A stretch of DNA of 64,000 bases from an uncultured Roseovarius sp. (GTDB lineage Bacteria; Pseudomonadota; Alphaproteobacteria; Rhodobacterales; Rhodobacteraceae): the NCBI RefSeq assembly GCF_947489715.1, contig NZ_CANLER010000003.1, positions 124,001 through 188,000 of the forward strand. The letters are read 5' to 3'. How positions within the stretch are numbered: the stretch's first letter is position 1; every line of letters starts with the position of its first letter. Below are positions 26,079-34,143 of the stretch, piece after piece. The notes below the pieces were generated by a model. It was not told the DNA's origin, made no database searches, and saw only the letters and a list, made by a program, of their open reading frames with translations. The position numbers were made by a program, and so were the translations under genes.

Positions 26079-26102
26079 CCCTCCTCCCCCATGGGAGGAG
26101 GG
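26079..26102. other. Perfect 10-bp hairpin between convergent ribH and YciI-like genes
   Basis: CCCTCCTCCC (26079-26088) and GGGAGGAGGG (26093-26102) form a perfect stem with a CCAT loop between two converging genes. No T-run follows on either strand. It may still stop transcription from both sides or stabilise mRNA ends, and it resembles short dispersed palindromes seen in GC-rich genomes. Confidence 0.45.
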
Positions 26103-26145
26103 CAGGAGGAGGGGTCAGGTAAGCTCTTGCACCCGGTACGGGTGC

Positions 26146-26460
26146 TCACATCTCCATGATCGGCGCGACCTCAACCGTGCCCGCGCCCCCGTCAAGGATC
26201 GGGCAGCCCTTAGCCATGGCCACCGCGGCATCGATATCTGCGGCTTCGACAATCGTATAGCCCGACAGCGGGTTCGATCCGCCATCATCTGCCACGCCTT
26301 CGGCGCTAACGGTTTTCGACAGGCCGACGGGCGCGCCCATATCGACGCAGCCATCACCCATGCAACCCAACCAGGCCTGCCAGGCGGCCATCACCTTGGC
26401 GCCTTCCTCTTCGGTTTCGGGCTTGCCGCCCCCGTGATATGCAAAGACAAATTTCGGCAT
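26146..26460 (-). CDS. YciI-like (YCII/DGPF domain) protein
   Basis: A 104-residue ferredoxin-like-fold protein of the YCII family: 'KFVFAYHGGGKPETEEEGAKVMAAWQAWLGCMGDGCVDMGAPVG' and 'LSGYTIVEAADIDAAVAMAKGCPIL', the latter closely matching the family's C-terminal half. The biochemical role of most members is unknown. Together with an SRPBCC protein and an ArsR regulator it forms a three-gene set seen in many bacteria. A clear GGGAG ribosome-binding site precedes the ATG at 26460. Confidence 0.88.
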   Translation of the reverse strand: MPKFVFAYHGGGKPETEEEGAKVMAAWQAWLGCMGDGCVDMGAPVGLSKTVSAEGVADDGGSNPLSGYTIVEAADIDAAVAMAKGCPILDGGAGTVEVAPIMEM

Positions 26461-26487
26461 TTTCTTTCTCCCTTCTGGTTAAATTCT

Positions 26488-26922
26488 TCAACCCGCCAGA
26501 TAGCGTTCCAGCCGCGGCAGCGGACCGCTTGTCCAGCCGGTCTCATGGCGCCCGGCCACATCGTCACCCGGCAATTCACGATGGTCCACGATCAGGCGCG
26601 CACCCTGTTCCGTCGCCTCGACGGTAAAGGTCACATGGCTTTCCGCCCCGCGCTGATCCTCGGCATCGTGCCAGCCCCAGGTAAACCCGACCGAACTGGG
26701 CGGCGTCACATGCGTCACCTGTCCCGACAGCTTGTAACGCGTCCCGTCCTTGCCGATCATCTCGGAAAACCACGGACCCAGGCGCGTGAAATCCAGCGTG
26801 CGCGCCGGGATCGTCATCCCGTCATGCCCCCACCAGTTCAGGATTTCCGCCTGTTCGGTCACCGCCCGGAACAGCCGCTCGGGGCTGACCTGAAACTCGC
26901 GCGTGATCTGAATATCGGCCAT
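26488..26922 (-). CDS. SRPBCC-domain (AHSA1-like, START-fold) protein
   Basis: A 144-residue protein of the Aha1/SRPBCC family, which forms a hydrophobic ligand-binding cup. Signs: 'ITREFQVSPERLFRAVTEQAEILNWWGHDGMTIPA', 'LGPWFSEM', 'PPSSVGFTWGWHDAE' and 'HVTFTVEATEQGARLIVDHRELPG'. The ligand is unknown. The ATG at 26922 follows AAGGAA and lies two bases past the stop of the ArsR gene, so the two are co-translated. Such proteins are often controlled by the adjoining ArsR repressor. Confidence 0.9.
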   Translation of the reverse strand: MADIQITREFQVSPERLFRAVTEQAEILNWWGHDGMTIPARTLDFTRLGPWFSEMIGKDGTRYKLSGQVTHVTPPSSVGFTWGWHDAEDQRGAESHVTFTVEATEQGARLIVDHRELPGDDVAGRHETGWTSGPLPRLERYLAG

Positions 26923-26924
26923 GT

Positions 26925-27254
26925 TTATTCCTTTTCCTCCAGCGCCAGATGCGCCTCAAGCCGGTCCAGCCCCGCCTGCCAGAAGGCGCGGTGGTCCAGC
27001 GTCCAGTCCGCAATCGCCTTCAGCGCATCAGGCCGCACCGAATAAAGCCGTCGCGTCCCGTCGATGCGCCGCTCGACCAGCCCGGCCTGCCGCAGCAGCT
27101 TCAGATGCCGCGACATCGCCGGCGCCGACATCTCGGACGCCGCGACCAGATCACCCGCCGACAGCTCGCCCTCGGCCATCAGCCGTTCGACAACGCCCAA
27201 CCGTGTGGAATCGGACAGGGCAGCGAAACTTTGCAGCAGATCTTTCATATACAT
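26925..27254 (-). CDS. ArsR-family winged-helix repressor
   Basis: A 109-residue ArsR/SmtB-type regulator: 'LLQSFAALSDSTRLGVVERLMAEGELSAGDLVAASEMSAPAMSRHLKLLRQAGLVERRIDGTRRLYSVRPDAL' with the helix-turn-helix around residues 30-65. No metal-binding Cys pair is seen, placing it with non-metal members that regulate linked SRPBCC genes. It may start at the ATG at 27254 or at 27248. No Shine-Dalgarno is present before either, because the perfect palindrome at 27258-27273 occupies that place; the transcript may be leaderless or the operator may overlap the start. Confidence 0.9.
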   Translation of the reverse strand: MYMKDLLQSFAALSDSTRLGVVERLMAEGELSAGDLVAASEMSAPAMSRHLKLLRQAGLVERRIDGTRRLYSVRPDALKAIADWTLDHRAFWQAGLDRLEAHLALEEKE

Positions 27255-27257
27255 TAT

Positions 27258-27273
27258 TTAACAAATTTGTTAA
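27258..27273. promoter_or_regulatory. Perfect 16-bp palindrome, probable ArsR operator
   Basis: TTAACAAATTTGTTAA is a perfect inverted repeat three bases upstream of the ArsR start codon at 27254. Further complementary bases lie outside it (27254-27256 with 27275-27277). Position and symmetry fit autorepression of the ArsR/SRPBCC/YciI operon. Confidence 0.7.
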
Positions 27274-27311
27274 TTAACTGAAAGCGAAATCTTTACCCTT
27301 CTGGCATTCCC

Positions 27312-28226
27312 TCAGCCCCGGCGCGACCCGATTGCCAAAAGCCCGGCCAGAACAATCGCGCCGATACCGATCACTGAATAGATATCCGGCACTTCGTGAA
27401 ACAGGATCACGCCCCACAGCACGGCAAACCCCACATAGGCAAAATCGAAGATGCCAATGACCGCGGGCGGGCCATTCTGATAGGCGATCGCCGCCCCAAT
27501 GCTGCCCACCAGAATGGATAGCGTCAGCAGTCCGATGACCTGCCAGCCGTCCATGCTCATGACTGCCCAGGGCCGGATCAGAAACCCGCCCTGCGGGTCG
27601 GCGATCGACAGAAAAAGCACCAGGCTCGCGACGCCACCCGTCAGAATGAACCCGACATTCAGATGCAACGCCAGCACAAGGGCATGTTCCTCGCGGCATT
27701 TCGTATGGGTCAGGATCATCGCAAGCGCATACAGCACCGCAGACAACAACGGCAGCATCACGTAAAGGGTAACCCCTTCGGTGCCGGGCCGCAGGATGAT
27801 CAGCACCCCGGCAAAGCCAAGCGCCACCGCCGCCCAGCCCTGCACACCTATCCGGTCTCCCAGCAGGATCGCGGAAAACAGCGTCATAAAGATCGGCAAG
27901 GTGTAATAGGCCGCCGCCGCCACCGACAATTGCAGATGCGGCAGAGAGGCATAATAAGCCACCCACATGCCGACCAGAAGCGCAACACGCAGCGCAACCC
28001 AAAGCGGGGCTTTCGGCCAAAGGCTTTGACCCCGCGCAAAAACCGCGACCAGCAGGGCAAAGACTGGCAGCGCCAGCAGGGACCGCAACAGGAAAATCTG
28101 CCACAACCCGAATTGCGCCGCCTGCCCCTTGATCGCGGCATCACCCAGCGACAGCGCCAGCGTCGTAAAAAGGATGGTGGCAATGGCCAGTCCCAGCCTG
28201 TTGCCATCCCGGGCAGTTGCGTGCAT
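27312..28226 (-). CDS. DMT-superfamily (EamA) transporter
   Basis: A 304-residue polytopic membrane protein with ten predicted hydrophobic segments and two EamA repeats ('FGLWQIFLLRSLLALPVFALLVAVF' early in repeat one; 'LLGDRIGVQGWAAVALGFAGVLIILRPG' at its end; 'AVLWGVILFHEVPDIYSVIGIGAIVLAGLLA' at the end of repeat two). It probably exports a metabolite, but the substrate is unknown. The ATG at 28226 gives a short cytoplasmic N-terminus. It is transcribed toward the ArsR regulatory region and away from serB. Confidence 0.9.
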   Translation of the reverse strand: MHATARDGNRLGLAIATILFTTLALSLGDAAIKGQAAQFGLWQIFLLRSLLALPVFALLVAVFARGQSLWPKAPLWVALRVALLVGMWVAYYASLPHLQLSVAAAAYYTLPIFMTLFSAILLGDRIGVQGWAAVALGFAGVLIILRPGTEGVTLYVMLPLLSAVLYALAMILTHTKCREEHALVLALHLNVGFILTGGVASLVLFLSIADPQGGFLIRPWAVMSMDGWQVIGLLTLSILVGSIGAAIAYQNGPPAVIGIFDFAYVGFAVLWGVILFHEVPDIYSVIGIGAIVLAGLLAIGSRRG

Positions 28227-28349
28227 TGGGCCGCCTGTTCCGCTGTGATCAAGAAAGTGTCAGCACACACCCTGTCTGACGCCCCGGGGCATGGTCAAGC
28301 CGAGACATGCCGTAATTCGGCACGCGGCACAGGCTGGTGCCAGGTGCTG

Positions 28350-29222
28350 TCAGCAGTTGGCAAACTCATCCCGTCCGTAACCTTGCAAATACAAAAGCGC
28401 GGTCAGATCGCCGAAATTCACCCGCATATCGCATTTGGTCGCGACCGAAGGCTTGGCATGCAGCGCCACCCCCATCCCGGCCCGGCCCAGCATGCCCAGA
28501 TCATTGGCACCGTCACCCACGGCGACCACGTCAGCCTCAGACAGCCCCAGCCGGGTGGTGATTTCCTCCAGCGCCTCGATCTTGGCCTGCCGCCCCAGAA
28601 TGGGCCGCGCCACGTCGCCGGTCAGCGTGCCGCCACTGGTCAGCAGCGTATTGGCGCGGTTTTCGTCAAACCCCAGATGCGCCGCCACGCTGGCGGTAAA
28701 GGCCGTGAACCCGCCCGATACCAGCGCCGCATAGGCGCCCTGCGCCCGCATCGTCGCCACCATAATGTCACCGCCCGGCATATAGGTGATGCGCTCGTCA
28801 ATCACCTGATCGATCACGGCCTCATCCAGCCCTTGCAACAGTTTCACCCGCTCGATCAGCGCGCCTTCGAAATCCAGCTCGCCATTCATCGCCCGTGCGG
28901 TGATGTCCTTGACATGCGCGCCCACGCCCGCCTCTTCGGCCAGCTCATCAATGCATTCCTGCTGGATCATCGTGCTGTCCATATCCGCCAGCAGCATCTT
29001 CTTGCGCCGCCCATCGACGGGCTGCACCACCAGATCGACCTGCATCGCCTGCAAGGTCTCCCACACCTCCCAGCGATTGGCGGGCATCTGGTCAACCGCA
29101 AATTCCGCCGCCTCGTCCGGTGACAGCCAGACCGCTTCACCTCCGCCCCAGGCATTGCGCAGGTTCTCCACCAGCGACGGGTCCAGCATGCCCGCAGGCG
29201 CAATCATGGAAGTGACAAACAT
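28350..29222 (-). CDS. serB: Phosphoserine phosphatase
   Basis: Last step of serine synthesis: removes phosphate from phosphoserine. The 290-residue HAD-family protein has the nucleophile motif '[23 protein letters not shown]' (DxDST-type), '[28 protein letters not shown]' (motif II) and '[27 protein letters not shown]' (motifs III/IV). An N-terminal region of about 80 residues corresponds to the regulatory part of longer SerB proteins. It diverges from serC-serA across 159 bp, so all three enzymes of the phosphorylated serine pathway are together. Confidence 0.96.
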   Translation of the reverse strand: MFVTSMIAPAGMLDPSLVENLRNAWGGGEAVWLSPDEAAEFAVDQMPANRWEVWETLQAMQVDLVVQPVDGRRKKMLLADMDSTMIQQECIDELAEEAGVGAHVKDITARAMNGELDFEGALIERVKLLQGLDEAVIDQVIDERITYMPGGDIMVATMRAQGAYAALVSGGFTAFTASVAAHLGFDENRANTLLTSGGTLTGDVARPILGRQAKIEALEEITTRLGLSEADVVAVGDGANDLGMLGRAGMGVALHAKPSVATKCDMRVNFGDLTALLYLQGYGRDEFANC

Positions 29223-29381
29223 CTAAAGAAGTTTCCGATCGTAGTCGCGAAGGTCGCATTTAATCATTCAAGCGGCGCTATAGCCCCATTTCTGCACTTG
29301 CGAAAGGCCCTGCACAGGAATATCCCGATCCGTGGGACACCCCTCCCCAACGAGGGGCGCTTATCTGGAAGGATAGCAGCA
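29223..29381 (+). promoter_or_regulatory. serB-serC divergent promoter and serC leader, possible serC RNA motif
   Basis: The region upstream of serC contains two adjacent hairpins: TCCC/GGGA (29323-29326 with 29334-29337) and a stronger CCCCTC/GAGGGG (29340-29345 with 29352-29357, loop CCCAAC). The AAGGA ribosome-binding site follows at 29369-29373. A structured element called the serC motif is known upstream of serC in alphaproteobacteria; position and hairpin layout fit, but I have not checked the covariance model. The same 159 bp must also hold the serB promoter. Confidence 0.45.
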
Positions 29382-30536
29382 ATGGCTATTAACGAACCGG
29401 CAGCGCGGCCGGATAACGCGCGTTTTTCCTCTGGCCCCTGTGCCAAACCCCCCACATTCGATGTCACGCAACTCAGCGATGCGCCACTGGGCCGCAGCCA
29501 CCGTGCCGCCGTCGGCAAATCCCGCCTGAAAGCGGCGATCGACGGGACGCGCGAGGTGCTGGGCATTCCCGCCGGCTACCGCGTCGGCATCGTCCCCGCC
29601 TCGGATACCGGCGCGGTTGAAATGGCGATATGGAACTTGCTGGGCGCCCGCAAGGTCGAGATGCTGGCCTGGGAAAGCTTCGGCGCGGGCTGGGTGACGG
29701 ATGTGGTCAAACAGTTGAAACTCGACGCCGAGGTCAAGACCGCCGATTATGGCGAGATCGTCGACCTGGCCACCGTAGATACCGACAATGATGTCGTCTT
29801 TACCTGGAACGGCACCACCTCGGGCGTGCGCGTGCCGAATGGCGACTGGATCAAACCGGACCGTGCGGGCCTGACCATCTGCGATGCCACCTCGGCGGCC
29901 TTTGCGCAGGACCTGCCCTGGGACAAGCTGGATGTCACCACTTTCAGCTGGCAGAAAGTGCTGGGTGGCGAGGCCGCGCATGGCATGATCGTCCTCAGCC
30001 CCCGCGCGGTTGAGCGGCTGGAAAGCTACACCCCCGACTGGCCCCTGCCCAAGATTTTCCGCCTGACCAAGGGTGGCAATCTGATCGAGGGGATCTTCGA
30101 GGGCGCCACCATCAACACGCCCTCGATGCTGGCGGTCGAGGATTATCTGCTGGCGCTTGACTGGGCGCGCTCGGTCGGCGGGTTGCAGGGCCTGATGGGT
30201 CGCGCCAATACCAACACCAAGGCAGTGGCGGATTTTGTCGAGATGCATGACTGGGTCGATTTCCTGGCCCATGATCCGGCGACGCTGTCGAACACATCTG
30301 TGTGCCTGAAATTCACCGACGCCCGGATCAAGGACGGGGCGGCATTCGCCAAGGCCATCGCCAAGCGGTTGGAGGCCGAAGGTGTCGCCTATGACATCGG
30401 CGCCTACCGCGATGCGCCTCCGGGTCTGCGCATCTGGTGCGGCGGCACTGTGGAAACCGCGGATGTGGCTGCCCTGATGCCCTGGATCGAATGGGCGTTC
30501 GAGGCTGAGATCGCGCAGACCACCGAGGCTGCATAA
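29382..30536 (+). CDS. serC: Phosphoserine aminotransferase
   Basis: Transaminates 3-phosphohydroxypyruvate with glutamate to phosphoserine. The ATG at 29382 has AAGGA about 8 bases upstream and gives 384 residues; the frame runs farther up but through the leader hairpins. Family signs: '[18 protein letters not shown]', '[28 protein letters not shown]' and the PLP-lysine region '[16 protein letters not shown]' with Lys192. This is the archaeal/alphaproteobacterial SerC type rather than the E. coli type. The product enters the SerB reaction. Confidence 0.94.
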   Translation: MAINEPAARPDNARFSSGPCAKPPTFDVTQLSDAPLGRSHRAAVGKSRLKAAIDGTREVLGIPAGYRVGIVPASDTGAVEMAIWNLLGARKVEMLAWESFGAGWVTDVVKQLKLDAEVKTADYGEIVDLATVDTDNDVVFTWNGTTSGVRVPNGDWIKPDRAGLTICDATSAAFAQDLPWDKLDVTTFSWQKVLGGEAAHGMIVLSPRAVERLESYTPDWPLPKIFRLTKGGNLIEGIFEGATINTPSMLAVEDYLLALDWARSVGGLQGLMGRANTNTKAVADFVEMHDWVDFLAHDPATLSNTSVCLKFTDARIKDGAAFAKAIAKRLEAEGVAYDIGAYRDAPPGLRIWCGGTVETADVAALMPWIEWAFEAEIAQTTEAA

Positions 30537-30538
30537 TC

Positions 30539-30578
30539 CACCGACGTTATACCGACAAAATACCGACGTTATACCGAC
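30539..30578 (+). repeat. Second copy of the 11-bp phased repeat array, upstream of serA
   Basis: Units CACCGAC, TACCGAC, TACCGAC and TACCGAC start at 30539, 30550, 30561 and 30572 with spacers GTTA, AAAA and GTTA. It starts two bases after the serC stop codon and ends nine bases before the serA ribosome-binding site (GGAG). It matches the array at 1068-1107 in 38 of 40 positions. Its place could allow separate control of serA within the serC-serA operon. Confidence 0.85.
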
Positions 30579-30597
30579 ATCAGAAATGGAGCCCAAA

Positions 30598-32193
30598 ATG
30601 GCCCCCAAAGTACTCGTTTCCGACAAACTCTCCGAAACCGCCGTGCAGATCTTCCGTGACCGCGGCATCGACGTGGATTTCCAGCCTGACCTTGGCAAGG
30701 ACAAGGAAAAACTGGCCGCCGTTATCGGGAAATATGACGGTCTCGCCATCCGTTCGGCCACCAAGGTGACCGAAAAGATTCTGGCGGCCGCCGATAACCT
30801 CAAGGTTATCGCCCGCGCCGGCATCGGCACCGACAATATCGACAAGGATGCCGCGTCGAAAAAAGGCGTGATCGTGATGAACACGCCTTTCGGCAACATG
30901 ATCACCACCGCCGAACATGCGATCGCGATGATGTTCGCCGTGGCCCGGCAACTGCCCGAGGCCAGCGTCAGCACTCATGCGGGCAAATGGGAGAAATCCA
31001 AGTTCATGGGGGTCGAACTGACTTCGAAAACCCTGGGCGTGATCGGTGCGGGCAATATCGGCGGCATCGTCTGTGACCGGGCGCGCGGCCTGAAGATGAA
31101 AGTCATTGCCTATGACCCGTTCCTGAGTGAGGAAAAGGCGAACAAGATGGGTGTGGAAAAGGTTGATCTGGACGAATTGCTGACGCGCGCCGATTTCATC
31201 ACCCTACATGTGCCCCTGACCGACCAGACCCGCAACATCCTGAGCCGCGAAAACCTTGAGAAGACCAAGAAAGGCGTGCGCATCATCAACTGTGCCCGGG
31301 GCGGTCTGGTAGACGAAGTGGCTCTGGCCGATCTGTTGAAATCCGGCCATGTCGCCGGGGCGGCCTTTGATGTTTTCAGCGTCGAACCCGCGACCGAGAA
31401 TCCGCTTTTCAACCTGCCAAACGTGGTCTGCACGCCGCATCTGGGCGCGGCCACCACCGAAGCGCAGGAAAACGTCGCCCTGCAAGTAGCCGAACAGATG
31501 TCGGATTACCTTCTGACCGGTGCCGTGACCAACGCGCTCAACATGCCGTCAGTGACAGCAGAAGAGGCCAAGGTGATGGGGCCGTGGATCAAGCTGGCCG
31601 ACCATCTGGGCGCCTTCATTGGCCAGATGACGGACGAGCCGATCAAGGCGATCAACATCCTTTATGACGGTGTCGTGAGTGAGATGAACCTTGGCGCGCT
31701 GACCTCTGCCGCGGTGGCGGGTATCATGAAATCGGTGAACCCCGAAGTGAACATGGTCTCCGCCCCGGTCATCGCCAAGGAACGCGGTGTCAAGATCAGC
31801 ACCACCAAGCAGGACAAGTCCGGCGCGTTCGAGGGCTACATCAAGCTGACCGTGGTGACGGATCAGCGAGAGCGGTCCATCGGCGGGACCGTTTTCAGTG
31901 ATGGCAAACCACGGTTTATTCAGATCAAGGGCATCAATATCGACGCTGAAATCGGGCGTCACATGCTCTACACCACGAATGAGGACGTGCCCGGCATCAT
32001 CGGCACGCTCGGACAGACAATGGGTGAAAACGGCGTCAACATCGCCAACTTCACCTTGGGCCGTGCTGCCGCCGGAGGCGAGGCGATTGCCCTGCTTTAT
32101 GTCGACGACAATGTGCCGGACGATGTAATTGCCAAGCTTGATGCAACCGGCATGTTCCAGCAGATCCGCCATCTGGAATTCGACGTCGCCTGA
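30598..32193 (+). CDS. serA: D-3-phosphoglycerate dehydrogenase
   Basis: First step of serine synthesis: oxidises 3-phosphoglycerate with NAD. I choose the ATG at 30598 because GGAG lies seven bases upstream; the in-frame ATG at 30586 has no such site. The 531-residue protein is the long form: catalytic and NAD domains (about 1-310; 'LGVIGAGNIGGIVCDRARGLKMKVIAYDPFL', 'INCARGGLVDE', 'CTPHLGAATTEAQENVA'), an ASB domain (about 320-450) and a C-terminal ACT domain (about 455-531) that usually binds serine for feedback control. Confidence 0.97.
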   Translation: MAPKVLVSDKLSETAVQIFRDRGIDVDFQPDLGKDKEKLAAVIGKYDGLAIRSATKVTEKILAAADNLKVIARAGIGTDNIDKDAASKKGVIVMNTPFGNMITTAEHAIAMMFAVARQLPEASVSTHAGKWEKSKFMGVELTSKTLGVIGAGNIGGIVCDRARGLKMKVIAYDPFLSEEKANKMGVEKVDLDELLTRADFITLHVPLTDQTRNILSRENLEKTKKGVRIINCARGGLVDEVALADLLKSGHVAGAAFDVFSVEPATENPLFNLPNVVCTPHLGAATTEAQENVALQVAEQMSDYLLTGAVTNALNMPSVTAEEAKVMGPWIKLADHLGAFIGQMTDEPIKAINILYDGVVSEMNLGALTSAAVAGIMKSVNPEVNMVSAPVIAKERGVKISTTKQDKSGAFEGYIKLTVVTDQRERSIGGTVFSDGKPRFIQIKGINIDAEIGRHMLYTTNEDVPGIIGTLGQTMGENGVNIANFTLGRAAAGGEAIALLYVDDNVPDDVIAKLDATGMFQQIRHLEFDVA

Positions 32194-32221
32194 GTATTTA
32201 CAGCCCAAAATAATTCAATGG

Positions 32222-32256
32222 AGCCGCCCTCCTGAGAGAGGGCGGTTCTGTTTTTA
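32222..32256 (+). terminator. Rho-independent terminator after serA
   Basis: CCGCCCTC (32224-32231) pairs with GAGGGCGG (32238-32245) around a six-base loop, followed by a T-rich run TTCTGTTTTT. It begins about 30 bp past the serA stop codon and closes the serC-serA operon. Confidence 0.88.
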
Positions 32257-32385
32257 GGGATAACTTATGCGTTCAACAATGCGCTGTCTGGCACAGCTCA
32301 GCATCACAGCTATTCCTGAAAATCGACGCGAGCGTTATGTCTGCAAAAGGTTCGAAGAATCCTGAGTCCTGCCTAGTTTTTCAAC

Positions 32386-34143
32386 CTAATCTGAACGGGC
32401 AGCGCCGAGTTTTGACCTGAGTATCTCAGTCTCGGCAATGTTCAATTCGCCTGCTGCCGTCACGACCACGCCAAAGAAATCTCGCGCTTGGTCGGACGTA
32501 TATCTCTCCAGGGCCACATCGTGCGCCACTGCTTCAGGGACTCGGGTGAAAGGATCGCCATAGCCGCCGCCGCCTGGAGTTTTAACCCGCACCCGATCTC
32601 CGGGGGACAAAGGAATGTCCTGCTCTTTCGAGAGATGCTCAGGTGTGTAGGGTTGGTCACTGTGCCAGACAGTTACCTCATTTGGCGCGCCGTCAGCCCC
32701 GCCCAAGGCCCCTTGCGGGCCAAACCGGCCATGATCCATGACAAAACTGGCTTGCGCCCGTCCGCGCCGCAGCTCGACCTCATACTCCAGCCCAAAGCCG
32801 CCGCGCATCGCACCGGCCCCACCGGACCCTTCGCGCAGGGCATATCGGCGGTAGAGCACCGGAAAGGCCTGCTCCATGATCTCGACCGGGGGCGCCTTGG
32901 AGATGCCGATGGTGGAGCAGCCATTGCTCAGCCCGTCGCCATCCGCCGAACCGCCATAGCCCCCGCCCGAAAGCTGATACATGACGAAATCGCGACCCCG
33001 TTCCGGATCATGCCCACCCAGGGCAAAATTGCCGCTGGTGCCCGCGGGTGCCGCCGTGACGCGATCTGGCAGGGCTCCGACCAGCGCGGCAAAGACCGCT
33101 TCGGCAATGCGCTGGCTCACCTCTGCGGCACAGCCCGATACCGGGCGAGGGTATTGCGCGTCCAGAAACGTGCCCTCGATCCCGATCACGTGCAGCGGCT
33201 CGAACGCACCGGCGCTGATCGGCACTTCGGGAAAGATATGCCGCATCGCCAGATAGACCGAGCTGAGCGTCGTTGCCCGCACCGAATTCATCGGCCCCTT
33301 GCAGGGCGGCGACGTTCCGGTGAAGTCGAAGACCAAATCGCCGCCGTCATGTGTCACCTGCAATCGGATCGCAAGCGGCTCGTTGACCACGCCGTCACTG
33401 TCGACCCAGGCGGTTGCATTATGCGGCCCGGCGGGGATGTCCCCGATAAAGCTGCGCATCTGCTGCGCCGCGCGGCGTTTCAATTCGGCGATGGCCGCGC
33501 GTACGGTATTGTCGCCGTAGCGATCCAGCAGCAGATCCAGCCGCTCCGCGCCCAGCTCCAACGCCGCCGCCTGCGCCTTGACATCGCCGATGCGCTGATC
33601 GGCCACGCGGATATTGGAACAGATGATGCTGTAGATCTCGGTGTCCAACACGCCCTCTTTGAACAGGCGTACCGGCGGCAGGCGTAGCCCCTCTTGCTCC
33701 ACGGCCGTGGCCGAAGCGGAAAAACCACCCGGCACCGCGCCACCCGTATCCGGCCAGTGCCCGGTATTGCTGAGCCAGCACCAGAGGGCGCCATTGCGGT
33801 AATAGGGCCGTGCAAAGCGCACATCCATCAGATGCGTACCGCCCAGATAGGGATCGTTGACGATATAGATATCGCCCGGCTGGGGCGCCGCCACCTGTCC
33901 GCTGCTAATCATCCCGATCAATGTGCGGGTGGAATATTGCATCGTGCCCACGAACACCGGCAAGCCGCCCGCGCCCTGCGCGATAAGCGCGCCGTCAGCG
34001 GCATCATATATGCCGTCCGAGCGGTCATTCGCCTCGGCGATCACTGGCGAAAACGCCGTGCGGGAAAAGGCCAGATCCATCTCGTCACAGACCTGTTGCA
34101 GCCCCGCCTGAATGACAGAAAGCGTGATCGGATCAAGGCTCAT
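32386..34143 (-). CDS. Hydantoinase B / N-methylhydantoinase beta subunit family
   Basis: A 585-residue HyuB-type subunit: 'DEMDLAFSRTAFSPVIAEANDRSDGIYDAADGALIAQGAGGLPVFVGTM', 'IYIVNDPYLGGTHLMDVRFARPY', 'WLSNTGHWPDTGG', 'GGYGGSADGDGLSNGCSTIGISKAPPVEIMEQAFPVLYRRYALREGSGGAG' and the GDRVRVKTPGGGGYGDP C-terminus. With HyuA it would hydrolyse a cyclic amide (hydantoin, oxoproline-like) using ATP. Its ATG overlaps the hyuA stop by ATGA. The substrate is not known. Confidence 0.93.
   Translation of the reverse strand: MSLDPITLSVIQAGLQQVCDEMDLAFSRTAFSPVIAEANDRSDGIYDAADGALIAQGAGGLPVFVGTMQYSTRTLIGMISSGQVAAPQPGDIYIVNDPYLGGTHLMDVRFARPYYRNGALWCWLSNTGHWPDTGGAVPGGFSASATAVEQEGLRLPPVRLFKEGVLDTEIYSIICSNIRVADQRIGDVKAQAAALELGAERLDLLLDRYGDNTVRAAIAELKRRAAQQMRSFIGDIPAGPHNATAWVDSDGVVNEPLAIRLQVTHDGGDLVFDFTGTSPPCKGPMNSVRATTLSSVYLAMRHIFPEVPISAGAFEPLHVIGIEGTFLDAQYPRPVSGCAAEVSQRIAEAVFAALVGALPDRVTAAPAGTSGNFALGGHDPERGRDFVMYQLSGGGYGGSADGDGLSNGCSTIGISKAPPVEIMEQAFPVLYRRYALREGSGGAGAMRGGFGLEYEVELRRGRAQASFVMDHGRFGPQGALGGADGAPNEVTVWHSDQPYTPEHLSKEQDIPLSPGDRVRVKTPGGGGYGDPFTRVPEAVAHDVALERYTSDQARDFFGVVVTAAGELNIAETEILRSKLGAARSD

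Noticed and set aside
27663..29123. Open frame of 486 codons on the plus strand opposite the DMT gene and serB
   Set aside because: Antisense to serB and a transporter, composition typical of mirror frames (Arg/His/Gln-rich), no known domain.
30586..30597. Earlier ATG for serA at 30586
   Set aside because: The ATG at 30598 has GGAG at ideal spacing and gives the usual SerA N-terminus; 30586 would use part of that ribosome-binding site as coding sequence.
29361..30974. Open frame of 537 codons on the minus strand opposite serC and serA
   Set aside because: Crosses two certain genes and the repeat array in antisense; no start signal or domain.
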